Shown here: positions 18,744-26,557 of the stretch, piece after piece | How the letters are laid out: every line of letters starts with the position of its first letter | Numbering within the stretch: the first letter of the stretch is position 1 | DNA from: Rhodovulum sp. P5 | Lineage (GTDB): Bacteria > Pseudomonadota > Alphaproteobacteria > Rhodobacterales > Rhodobacteraceae | Direction: 5' to 3' | Assembly: GCF_002079305.1 (NCBI RefSeq) | Contig: NZ_CP015040.1 | Location: forward strand, 1 to 64,000 | Length of the DNA: 64,000 nt | Notes under the pieces: model-generated | Database searches by the model: none | Seen by the model: the letters and a program-made list of their open reading frames with translations, nothing else | What the model was told of the DNA's origin: nothing | Program-made: the position numbers and the translations under genes

Positions 18744-19189
18744 GCGGGCGCGACTGCGAACGAAGCCTGGAACCGGGCGATGTACCGGTCTCAAACGCGG
18801 GCTTCGACACGTTGGAACATGCCGCGCTGACGGTGGCGCGCTATTACTTTCAAAGCTTTGCCTTTCCGAAAAGCGAAGGGTGGGTCAAAGGCTTTGCACT
18901 GGCCGAACACAATTTTCATCCCCGCGCCGTACCCGCCAAGGCATCAGAGGTCGCCGTGGCAATCCTCGCAGCGGTGCAAGAGATGCGGGCGGCGCGCAAG
19001 TCGGGGTTCCGGTTCTCCAACCCCGACTGTGCAGGATGCGCGCGGGTGCTCTGCGGACCGGAGCGTCATTTCATGGAAGTGCTGACCGCCCTTCGTCGCG
19101 GTTCGCGAAGTCATGCACACACTGCCGCGCTGTTGCTGTGCGAGGGCAACCCGACGCAACCCTTCCTGCGGGCGATGGAAGACCTGGTT
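18740..19189 (+). pseudogene. Unknown protein gene, 5' part, split by the Tn3-family element
   Basis: About 150 codons from ATG 18740 to the insertion point. The protein has an ordered, helical look (GFDTLEHAALTVARYYFQSF ... FALAEHNF) and a Cys cluster (NPDCAGCARVLC), followed by FMEVLTALRRGSRSHAHTAA. I do not recognise it, though the Cys motif suggests a small metal-binding protein. As read, the frame continues 15 codons into the transposon end and stops at 19234. The native C-terminus lies beyond the transposon at 22955-23032: removing the element and one copy of the TGGTT duplication restores a continuous frame of 176 codons. The disruption is therefore recent or at least clean. Confidence 0.7.
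19185..19189. repeat. Target-site duplication, left copy (TGGTT)
   Basis: TGGTT directly abuts the left transposon end and is repeated immediately after the right end at 22950-22954. A 5-bp duplication is the hallmark of Tn3-family transposition. Confidence 0.9.
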
Positions 19190-19229
19190 GGCCCTGTACG
19201 CACGAAGGGGGTCAAAAACGGCAAGATTT
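19190..19229 (+). repeat. Left terminal inverted repeat of the Tn3-family element
   Basis: 40 bases, beginning GGCCCTGTACGCACGAAGGG and ending AAAACGGCAAGATTT. Reverse complement of 22910-22949 over its whole length. Confidence 0.9.
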
Positions 19230-19789
19230 CATGAAAGTGGTGTTGACCGCTTGATGCGGTCGATTGTTGCGACGCCGACGTTGAAATGGCGCGCAATGGC
19301 GCGGATGGACTGTCCCTCCTGAAGCATTGATCTGACTTGATCTTGCTGGTGGGTTGTGAGTTTGAACTTTCGTCCGAATTTCACGCCGCGTTTCTTGGCT
19401 GATACCCGGCCTTCTTCGGTTCGTTCATTGATGAGGTTCCTCTCCAATTCGGAAAGTCCAGCAAAAACAGTGAGTAAGAACTTTCCCATAGAGCTCGTGG
19501 TGTCGGCCCAGGGTTCGCGAAGTGATCTGAACGATGCCTCTGCGGCCTCTATCTTCTTGGTAATGACAAAGAGATCATGGGTGGATCGGGCAAGGCGATC
19601 CAGGCTTGTGACAAGCAGCGTATCGTCTGGCTGCAGTGTGCTGAGCATCTTTTCAAGTTGAGGGCGACGACGGTCAAACCCGGTCAGCTTCTCTTGGAAT
19701 ATCCTGTCACATCCCTCTGCCTGGAGGTGCTCGATCTGGCTTTCCAGGTTCTGTCCGATCGTGGAAACCCGCGCGTAGCCGATCAGCAT
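19229..19789 (-). CDS. tnpR: Serine site-specific recombinase / Tn3-type resolvase TnpR
   Basis: 186 aa. The N-terminal catalytic domain starts MLIGYARVSTIGQNLESQIE, with the nucleophile Ser in YARVS (residue 9). It continues through the family segments LVTSLDRLARSTHDLF and GLSELERNLINERT. The C-terminal Hin-type helix-turn-helix is GQSIRAIARHFNVGVATIDR. It resolves Tn3 cointegrates at the res site, which should lie in the 112-base gap on its 5' side. It is downstream of tnpA on the same strand, and its stop codon touches the left inverted repeat. Confidence 0.93.
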   Translation of the reverse strand: MLIGYARVSTIGQNLESQIEHLQAEGCDRIFQEKLTGFDRRRPQLEKMLSTLQPDDTLLVTSLDRLARSTHDLFVITKKIEAAEASFRSLREPWADTTSSMGKFLLTVFAGLSELERNLINERTEEGRVSAKKRGVKFGRKFKLTTHQQDQVRSMLQEGQSIRAIARHFNVGVATIDRIKRSTPLS

Positions 19790-19901
19790 GGTTTTGCACC
19801 TGTTTTTCGGCCTCCAATACGGAACGGAATTACGGATTCTGTAAGGTTTTGTTTTTGCGACCGGAAAAATTCGTTCCGGAATTTATAAGTTTCGGAACGC
19901 C
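19790..19901. promoter_or_regulatory. Probable res (resolution) site of the Tn3-family element
   Basis: AT-rich spacer between tnpA and tnpR with repeated GGAACGGAATT / ATTCGTTCCGGAATT / TTTCGGAACG blocks in both orientations. Resolvase dimers usually bind such partial inverted repeats next to their own gene. Exact subsites cannot be set by eye. Confidence 0.6.
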
Positions 19902-22832
19902 TCATGCCGCCACCGACATGTCGTTCAGGGGCAGGCGACTGTTCATATCTAGATCAAATACCCCGTATGGGTTGATGTGACTGTGTGGCAGCGGGTTCAG
20001 CGCCGCCATGTCGCGGTCCGTCATTTTCTGGCGCCAGGCTTGATCGGCGAGAATGTCCTGAATCATGAGCGTGTTCACGTAGACCATGGCTCCTTGCAAC
20101 AGATGCAGCGACAACACCGAGATTTCCTGATCGTCGCGACGGTTGGAGACCAGTTCATTGCCGTTGCCATAGAAGATGAAATTGTTCACGCCGTTCCAGC
20201 GCTCGATCACGTTAAGCCCGGAATTGATCTCTCGGCGCAGATCCTTGTCACTGAGATACTTGCACAGGAATAGTGTCTTGGCGGCTTTACCCAGTTCAAG
20301 GAGCGCGGCGAAGACGGGATGGCTTTGGCCCCGAATAAACCGGCGCAGGATTGCTTCAGGCTCGGCTGTTCGCTGTTTCAGGGCGACCGCAAGCTTGATC
20401 ATCTCATCGTAATGCTGGGCGATCAGGTCCCAGTTGATTGGTTTGGGTGCAAACAACGGGTCGAGGTTTTTGTAGGTTTTCTCTACCTTGGGAACTGCGC
20501 GCACCAGCTTTTGCCGCGCTATTGCTTTGAACCGTGGCATGAGATCAAATCCCAGCAAATAACAGAAGGCGAAACCGACGACACTCTGGCCGTGGGTGTC
20601 AACAAACTGGCGATCAATCTCCAGTTCGGTGCCGTGATGCAAGACACCCTCAATCATCGACGCGACCTCTGACGAAGAGACCTGTTTGAGTTGCGAATGA
20701 ATACAGGTCGCCTTTGCATCAACATGCCAGTAGATCATGACGCCGCGCCCGCCATAGCGCTGATGCCACTCGGTCATCAGGTTTTGATCCCAGGATGCAA
20801 GTTGTGTGGAATCCGACGCGCAACTGCTGCTGCTTTCGCCCCAGATATCTGCAAGACGTGCACGGTTCGTGGCATCGGCAATGGCACGGGTTGCGGCGCG
20901 GAGTGCATTTTTGTGAATGAAGCGCTGCCGAATGTAGAGCAGTTCCTTGTACGTCACATTATGCGGTCCGGCCGCGATAGCTTTGAGCCCGATATTGGTG
21001 CCGATTCCATAGAGCGCCAGCAGAAGCCTTCGGGAAACCTCACCCTCCGGCAGGGTTTGTCGCGCGGCCGCAGTTGGAAAGGACTTGGTAAACTCAAGCC
21101 GTAGATCAACCTCCTTCAGGACATCCAACAAACTGGTCATAGGCCAGCGACGCGCCATTTCCTCTTTCAGCGCTTCCAGCATCGTAGGGTCGTCCTGAGC
21201 TTTTAACGGCTTGAGTGAAATCCAGGATTTGCCGCGCCTCAATCTGAGGGTCACGTCCTTATTGGTGGGCAAGCTTCGGTCAAATTGGTCCAGGGCAGCG
21301 CTAAGATCGAATTTGAGACGTTGGACAAAGTGATCGGCCTCGACTGGCTGCCCGAGTTCCTGGAAATACCGCTCTTTTCTATCGTCGAAGTCCTGCGGCA
21401 AGTCCTGATCCGGATCGCAGTACCGACGGGCCCCCTCGATCCAGAGCTCCTTGGTGCGCAGACGTTCCCGCAAACTTTGAAGAACACAGATCTCATAGTT
21501 GAGGCGATTGATGCGGTTCTTCCCACCGGGCCTAGCCTCGATTACGATGTCGCGCCACTTGGGTCTGACGACACCCTCCAATGGCACCTGATCAAGGGAA
21601 AAATACTGTGGTTTCTTGCCCGCATCCTCTATCAAAATGGCAATGGCGTCCAAAAGCGGGTGCCATGCCTGATTGTTTGACCGGAAGGTGAGTGTCTTGA
21701 GGATCACCGGCAGAATGCGCCGATAGTGCTGCGCGTAGGATCGGCGGACCTTGCGGTGTACGCGGTATGAAAACGACGGGTTCTCCGCATGATACTCAGC
21801 GGCCAGGTCGCTGATGGTCTTTTGGCCGACGGCCGGGAATATCACATCCCTGACACGACCATCGGGATCGGCATTGGCCGCAATCGCCATCTTGAACAAC
21901 AGTGCCGTTTTGCCTTCGACCTTGCGATATTCGGCCACAAGCTCCTTGATGACCTTGGTTTCTGCGCGCGCCGATATCTTGTGTGTGATGCTGATCAGAA
22001 GATCGCCAAGTTCATCAGTCAATTCAGCTTCACGGGGAACAAGGAAGCAGAAAAGCAACGCATAACGCGTCTCATCAGGATGCCGCCGCATGTCCCATGC
22101 GTCTTCCGAACCAGCGCGTAGGCGAAACCGCTCAACAATATCGGGATGCACATCCTCCAGGATGCTACGGTCGAGGCCAACTGCACGGACAGCTTCCAGA
22201 CGCTCTACCGTTTTGAGCACATTCTCAACGCTGGCAGCCCCAGAACTGCGCGCAACCTCGGCAAATGGTGAAAAGCCGCCCTCCGTCTCAAGCAACGCGT
22301 CAAGGCGGGCACGCTGATCATCGGCAAGGCGCTCCGAAATACGTGCAAACACAATACGCTCGAACCGGCGTTCCGCCCGGGCCAGCAAATTCGCCTCGGC
22401 TTTAGCCTTGGGACGGATCATTCGATTGGACAGGAACCGCTCTGTAATCACCGCGTCCAACGTTGCTTGGTTGGGTGCGGTTGGCAAAACGATCTCGATC
22501 AGCCAATCCAAGAAAAGCGCGCGGGCTTCCTTGTCAAAAAGTGCGATATCGAGAAACGACATAACCTGACGCCGATAAAAGCGATCGGTCCTCTTCGGAA
22601 CAATGGCAAGCCCATCATCATCGGCGGCGGCGATCTGCGAAGCCAAAAACTTAAGAACCTGCGGAGAGACCAAATCCAACGATTTGGGAAATCGGGCGTG
22701 AAGCTGGAAATATTTGAGATAGTAACAAAGCGTCAGACGGCGCGACTCAGAAGTGCCTTTCAACAACCCCAGCTCAGAAGCGCTCAAAACCCAATGCGCC
22801 CGTAACTCTTCATCAGACCAAATCTGTTGCAT
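19902..22832 (-). CDS. tnpA: Tn3-family DDE transposase TnpA
   Basis: About 976 aa from the ATG at 22832 (MQQIWSDEELRAHWVLS), the usual Tn3 transposase size and beginning. In the C-terminal catalytic half, VDAKATCIHSQLKQ and FVDTHGQSVVGFAFCYLLGF contain the DDE-type Asp residues. GLNVIERWNGVNNFIFYGNG contains the Glu region, and HLLQGAMVYVNTLMIQ is the conserved Tn3 tail. A longer frame to 22877 adds residues without family resemblance. It catalyses replicative transposition from the 40-bp ends. Confidence 0.95.
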   Translation of the reverse strand: MQQIWSDEELRAHWVLSASELGLLKGTSESRRLTLCYYLKYFQLHARFPKSLDLVSPQVLKFLASQIAAADDDGLAIVPKRTDRFYRRQVMSFLDIALFDKEARALFLDWLIEIVLPTAPNQATLDAVITERFLSNRMIRPKAKAEANLLARAERRFERIVFARISERLADDQRARLDALLETEGGFSPFAEVARSSGAASVENVLKTVERLEAVRAVGLDRSILEDVHPDIVERFRLRAGSEDAWDMRRHPDETRYALLFCFLVPREAELTDELGDLLISITHKISARAETKVIKELVAEYRKVEGKTALLFKMAIAANADPDGRVRDVIFPAVGQKTISDLAAEYHAENPSFSYRVHRKVRRSYAQHYRRILPVILKTLTFRSNNQAWHPLLDAIAILIEDAGKKPQYFSLDQVPLEGVVRPKWRDIVIEARPGGKNRINRLNYEICVLQSLRERLRTKELWIEGARRYCDPDQDLPQDFDDRKERYFQELGQPVEADHFVQRLKFDLSAALDQFDRSLPTNKDVTLRLRRGKSWISLKPLKAQDDPTMLEALKEEMARRWPMTSLLDVLKEVDLRLEFTKSFPTAAARQTLPEGEVSRRLLLALYGIGTNIGLKAIAAGPHNVTYKELLYIRQRFIHKNALRAATRAIADATNRARLADIWGESSSSCASDSTQLASWDQNLMTEWHQRYGGRGVMIYWHVDAKATCIHSQLKQVSSSEVASMIEGVLHHGTELEIDRQFVDTHGQSVVGFAFCYLLGFDLMPRFKAIARQKLVRAVPKVEKTYKNLDPLFAPKPINWDLIAQHYDEMIKLAVALKQRTAEPEAILRRFIRGQSHPVFAALLELGKAAKTLFLCKYLSDKDLRREINSGLNVIERWNGVNNFIFYGNGNELVSNRRDDQEISVLSLHLLQGAMVYVNTLMIQDILADQAWRQKMTDRDMAALNPLPHSHINPYGVFDLDMNSRLPLNDMSVAA

Positions 22833-22909
22833 ACATATTCCAATTCTTCTAATTATCGGAATATACTTACGGAACACTCCTACTTGTCAACAGACAAAAC
22901 CAACCCCTA

Positions 22910-22949
22910 AAATCTTGCCGTTTTTGACCCCCTTCGTGCGTACAGGGCC
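22910..22949 (-). repeat. Right terminal inverted repeat of the Tn3-family element
   Basis: Exact reverse complement of the left 40-bp end; it is followed directly by the second TGGTT copy. Confidence 0.9.
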
Positions 22950-23032
22950 TGGTTCAGAAAATGGGCGCAAGAACGCCCCTCCCCATGCGCCCGATCAGCG
23001 AAGTCGCATTCTCGGGGCCGGCGCGGCCCTGA
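22950..23032 (+). pseudogene. 3' remnant of the transposon-split unknown gene
   Basis: Begins with the second TGGTT duplication (22950-22954). The frame from 22955 reads QKMGARTPLPMRPISEVAFS and stops at 23030-23032. It joins in frame to ...AMEDLV at the left insertion point, giving the original C-terminus of the gene that starts at 18740. Confidence 0.7.
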
Positions 23033-23111
23033 CGCAATCCCCCCACCGGACGCAAACGGGTGGGCTCGCCATCGCCTGCCGTGCGACCGGGGGCGTCGGT
23101 GGGGGTGATCA

Positions 23112-23139
23112 GGCGCCCCCGGCGCAAGTCGGGGGCGCC
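23112..23139. terminator. Strong GC hairpin between convergent genes
   Basis: GGCGCCCCCG and CGGGGGCGCC form a 10-bp perfect stem with an 8-base loop. It lies between the split unknown gene (plus) and the LysR gene (minus), so it probably ends transcription from one or both sides. There is no clear T-run. Confidence 0.5.
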
Positions 23140-23202
23140 CATGTCGTTCTCCGTCCACTCGGTTCGGTGCTCTCCCGAAACCGGAGCCCCGCGGCGCCGC
23201 GT

Positions 23203-24087
23203 TCACCGCATCAGGTTCCGCGCCAGGAAATCGGTGAAGGCCCTGACACGCCGGGAGTCGTACTGGCGCGGTGGTGAGACGGCATAAAGATTGGTGGGTT
23301 CCGTCGTGAAATCCTCCAGCGCGGTCGCAAGGCGGCCCTGCCGGATATCCTCGGCAATGTCGAAGCTGGACTTCTGAACCACCCCCGCGCCCGCGATGGC
23401 CCACTGCCTCAGCGCCTCGCCATCGTTCACCTGCCGGTCCCCGCTGACCCTGACGCGCAGCCGCTCGTCCCCCTTGCGGAAAACCCAGGAGGCATGGCGC
23501 TCTCCGGGTTCCCCAAGCAACAGACAGTTGTGGCGGGCCAGATCCCCGGGATGCTCTGGCTTGCCGTGCCTGTCCCAATAGCCGGGCGCCGCGCAGACAT
23601 TCTTGTGCCCCCGCAGCAAAAGCCTTGCCTTCAGGTCGGAATCGCCAAGCGGCCCTGTCCGTATGGCAAGGTCGAAGCCCCCCGCGACAAGATCGACAAT
23701 CCTGTCGCCAAGGAACAGCTCGACCGTCAGCCGGGGATGGTCCCGCATGAACGCGTCAACCAGCGGCGCAATCCGCTGGCGGCCCAGATCGTTCGTGCTG
23801 GTGATGCGGATATTGCCCGACAAGGCCCCCTGATCGGCCAGCCCGGTCATCACCTCGTCCACATCCGACAGGATTCGGCGGCATTCCTGCAGGAACTTCT
23901 GCCCTTCCTCGGTCAGCGACAGCTTTCGCGTCGTTCGCACGACAAGCTGGGCGCCCAGCTCCTCCTCCAGTTGCTGCAAGCCATAGGTGACCGTCGACGG
24001 CGCAACCCCCCAGTCACGCGCAACCGAAGACAGCGTGCCGCCATCCGCAATGGCCACGAACAGCCGCATCGTCTTAAATGCATCCAT
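23203..24087 (-). CDS. LysR-family transcriptional regulator
   Basis: 294 aa. The N-terminal winged helix MDAFKTMRLFVAIADGGTLS ... WGVAPSTVTYGLQQLEEELG (to about residue 65) is followed by an effector domain of the PBP2/CrgA type (NIRITSTNDLGRQRIAPLVD ... TGPLGDSDLKARLLL). It is divergent from an aldo/keto reductase gene with 209 bases between them, the usual arrangement for LysR control of the neighbour. Inducer unknown. Confidence 0.9.
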   Translation of the reverse strand: MDAFKTMRLFVAIADGGTLSSVARDWGVAPSTVTYGLQQLEEELGAQLVVRTTRKLSLTEEGQKFLQECRRILSDVDEVMTGLADQGALSGNIRITSTNDLGRQRIAPLVDAFMRDHPRLTVELFLGDRIVDLVAGGFDLAIRTGPLGDSDLKARLLLRGHKNVCAAPGYWDRHGKPEHPGDLARHNCLLLGEPGERHASWVFRKGDERLRVRVSGDRQVNDGEALRQWAIAGAGVVQKSSFDIAEDIRQGRLATALEDFTTEPTNLYAVSPPRQYDSRRVRAFTDFLARNLMR

Positions 24088-24296
24088 TCTTCGAACCAGT
24101 CGAACAGTTTTTGCGATTTCATATCAATTATCTTCCCTGGGGTGAAGCTTATCTGAGCCACAAGACACGAACGGCCGGCCCTTCGGCCCCAAGCGGGCGC
24201 TGCCTGCCCCACCGATGGCTGCCCGAAACAGGCGACATCCGGCACCCGCGCGACAGGTGCCCGTCCCGCAAACCGACACAGCAGAAGGAACACCCA

Positions 24297-25250
24297 ATGC
24301 AACGCAAGACCCTCGGCACCACAGGCTTCGAAATCGCCCCAATCGTCTTTGGCGGCAACGTCCTTGGGTGGACCACGGACGAAGCGCAGAGTTTCCGGGT
24401 TCTCGATGCCTTCATCGATCATGGCTTCGACACCATCGACACGGCCGATGTCTATTCTGCCTGGGCCGACGGCCATTCCGGCGGCGAGTCCGAGACCGTT
24501 CTGGGCAAGTGGTTTGCCGCCCGTCCGGGGATGCGCGACAAGGTGAAACTCTTCACCAAGGTCGGCTCTGACATGGGCGGCCCGGGGGAAAAGGGCCTTT
24601 CGAAAGGCTGGATTTCCCAAGCTGTCGAGAAATCCCGTGAGCGCCTTCAAGTCGAGACGATCGACCTCTACTTCTCGCACTGGCCCGATCCGGATGTGGA
24701 CCATGCCGAGACGCTGGTCGCCTATGACACGCAGCTGAAAGCCGGCAAGATCCGCGCCATCGGGGCGTCGAACTACGATGCCGGTCTGCTTGCCGCGGCA
24801 TTGGAGACGGCGGAAAACGAAGGTCTGCCTGCCTATCAGGTCGTACAGCCGGAATACAATCTTTACGACCGCGCCGCCTTCGAAGGGCCGCTACAGGACC
24901 TGTGCCTGAAAAACGACATCGGCGTGGTGACCTATTTCTCGCTGGCCGCGGGGTTCCTGTCGGGCAAGTACCGCAGCGGCGCGGATCTCTCCGGCCGCAA
25001 GCGCGCCGGGATGGTCGAGAAATACATGACCGAGCGCGGCATGCGGCTGCTCGATGCGCTGGAAGACATCGCCTCCGCCCATGCTGCGAAACCGGCCGAG
25101 GTGTCGCTTGCGTGGCTCATGGCACAGAAGGGCGTGACCGCCCCGATTGCCTCCGCCACGAGCGTCGCGCAGGTGGAAAGCTTCGCCAGGGCCGCAGACC
25201 TCAACCTGTCCGCCGAAGACCTCGCGCGTCTCACGGCGGCGGGGGCCTGA
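24297..25250 (+). CDS. Aldo/keto reductase
   Basis: 317-aa NADPH-dependent oxidoreductase of the AKR superfamily. Catalytic residues are seen in DTADVYSAW (Asp and Tyr), TKVGSD (Lys) and LYFSHWPDPD (His). Barrel and cofactor segments RAIGASNYDAG and PIASATSVAQVESFARA complete the family pattern. The ATG at 24297 begins MQRKTLGTTGFEIAPI. The divergent LysR gene is its likely regulator. Substrate cannot be inferred. Confidence 0.9.
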   Translation: MQRKTLGTTGFEIAPIVFGGNVLGWTTDEAQSFRVLDAFIDHGFDTIDTADVYSAWADGHSGGESETVLGKWFAARPGMRDKVKLFTKVGSDMGGPGEKGLSKGWISQAVEKSRERLQVETIDLYFSHWPDPDVDHAETLVAYDTQLKAGKIRAIGASNYDAGLLAAALETAENEGLPAYQVVQPEYNLYDRAAFEGPLQDLCLKNDIGVVTYFSLAAGFLSGKYRSGADLSGRKRAGMVEKYMTERGMRLLDALEDIASAHAAKPAEVSLAWLMAQKGVTAPIASATSVAQVESFARAADLNLSAEDLARLTAAGA

Positions 25251-25376
25251 TCGCTCCGGAGTGGGCGCCCCCGGCGGGCCGGATGGCGCCGCATCTTGCG
25301 CCCGCCCCACCCCGCGACGGAAGTGCCGGCGGCCAGCGTATATACCCCCGTACCCTGTTTTTCCCGGTGAAACCCC

Positions 25377-26555
25377 ATGACATTCAAATCGCTGGCGCGC
25401 CTTTCGATCCTCTTTGCCCTCATTGCCCTGGGCCTTTGGGGCTGGAACCTGCAACATCGCGACGGAACCGCCGAGCCGGTGACCGCTCCAGTCGTCCGCG
25501 GGCGTGTGGCAGAGACGGTTCTGGCCTCGGGCGTGATCGAGGCCAAGCAACTTGTCAGCGTCGGCGCGCGGGTCTCTGGCCAGATCGAAACGCTGGCGGT
25601 GTCGCTGGGCGATGACGTCGCCCAGGGCGACCTGATCGCACAGATCGACTCTCAGGATCAGCAGAACGACGTTTTGCAGGCCGAGGCCGACCTGGCCAAT
25701 ATCGCGGCGCAGATTGCCGCCAAGCAGGCGAGCCTGCGCAAGGCCGAACTGATCGCGGAGAGACAGAAGAAACTGCACGAACAGACCTATGTCTCAGAGG
25801 AAGAGGTCGAGGCCGCGATTGCCGATGTGCTGGTCTACAAGGCGGATCTGGACGCCCTTGAAGCACAGAAATCCCGCGCCGAGGTGACGGTTTCGACCGC
25901 GAAGATCGCCCTTGCCCGCACCCGGATCACCGCGCCGGTTTCCGGCACAGTGGTCGCCATCGTGGTCGATGAGGGGCAGACGGTGAATGCCACGCAGACC
26001 GCGCCGACACTGGTAAAGCTCGCCAATCTCGACAGCATGGTGGTCAAGGCGGAAATATCCGAGGCCGATGTCGTCCATGTTCACCCCGGACAGGAGGTGC
26101 GTTTCACCATCCTTGGCGAACCGGAGTCCCCGTTTCGGGCCGTCGTGCGTTATGTCGAACCGGCGCCCTCGGAGATTGAGACGAGCGACACGATCTCGAC
26201 CGACGAGGCGATCTATTACAACGGGCTGATCGATGTCGAAAACCCCGGCCACAAGCTGCGGATCGGCATGACCGCAGAGGTTTCGGTCGTGCTCGACCGG
26301 GCCGAGAACGTGCTGACCGTTCCCGCCTCGGCGCTGCAACGGCAGGCGGACGGCAGCGTCGCGGTGAAGCTTTTCGATCCGGCCACCGGGGCGCAGTCCG
26401 TGCGCCGCGTCGAGGTGGGGCTTAACGACAAGGTCACGGCCGAGATCCGCGCCGGGCTTGCCGAAGGCGACCGGGTCGTCACCGGCGCCCGCACGGCCGC
26501 GCCAGACCCGTCGACTTCGCGCCAGATGCCGCCACCGCCGCCGATGGGGTTCTGA
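25377..26555 (+). CDS. macA: MacA-type periplasmic adaptor subunit of a tripartite efflux pump
   Basis: 392 aa. One N-terminal membrane anchor (LSILFALIALGLWGWNL) is followed by a barrel-sandwich (lipoyl-like) half-motif LVSVGARVSGQIETLAVSLG, a coiled-coil hairpin (about residues 85-175, LQAEADLANIAAQIAAKQAS), the returning lipoyl half ARTRITAPVSGTVVAIVVDE, and beta-barrel/MP domains. It links an inner-membrane ABC exporter to a TolC-like channel, which is not encoded here. macB follows after 2 bases, so they are co-transcribed. Substrates of MacAB pumps include macrolides, peptides and porphyrins; this one is not determined. Confidence 0.9.
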   Translation: MTFKSLARLSILFALIALGLWGWNLQHRDGTAEPVTAPVVRGRVAETVLASGVIEAKQLVSVGARVSGQIETLAVSLGDDVAQGDLIAQIDSQDQQNDVLQAEADLANIAAQIAAKQASLRKAELIAERQKKLHEQTYVSEEEVEAAIADVLVYKADLDALEAQKSRAEVTVSTAKIALARTRITAPVSGTVVAIVVDEGQTVNATQTAPTLVKLANLDSMVVKAEISEADVVHVHPGQEVRFTILGEPESPFRAVVRYVEPAPSEIETSDTISTDEAIYYNGLIDVENPGHKLRIGMTAEVSVVLDRAENVLTVPASALQRQADGSVAVKLFDPATGAQSVRRVEVGLNDKVTAEIRAGLAEGDRVVTGARTAAPDPSTSRQMPPPPPMGF

Positions 26556-26557
26556 GG

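Larger units (their letters stand above)
19190..22949. mobile_element. Complete Tn3-family transposon, 3.76 kb
   Basis: Bounded by 40-bp inverted repeats (19190-19229 and 22910-22949, starting GGCCCTGTACGCACGAAGGG) and flanked by the 5-bp direct repeat TGGTT. It encodes only a Tn3-type transposase (tnpA) and a serine resolvase (tnpR), both on the minus strand, with a presumed res site between them. There is no passenger gene, so it is a minimal cointegrate-type unit. Its AT content is visibly higher than its neighbours, consistent with arrival from outside. It inserted into the unknown gene starting at 18740. Confidence 0.93.
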
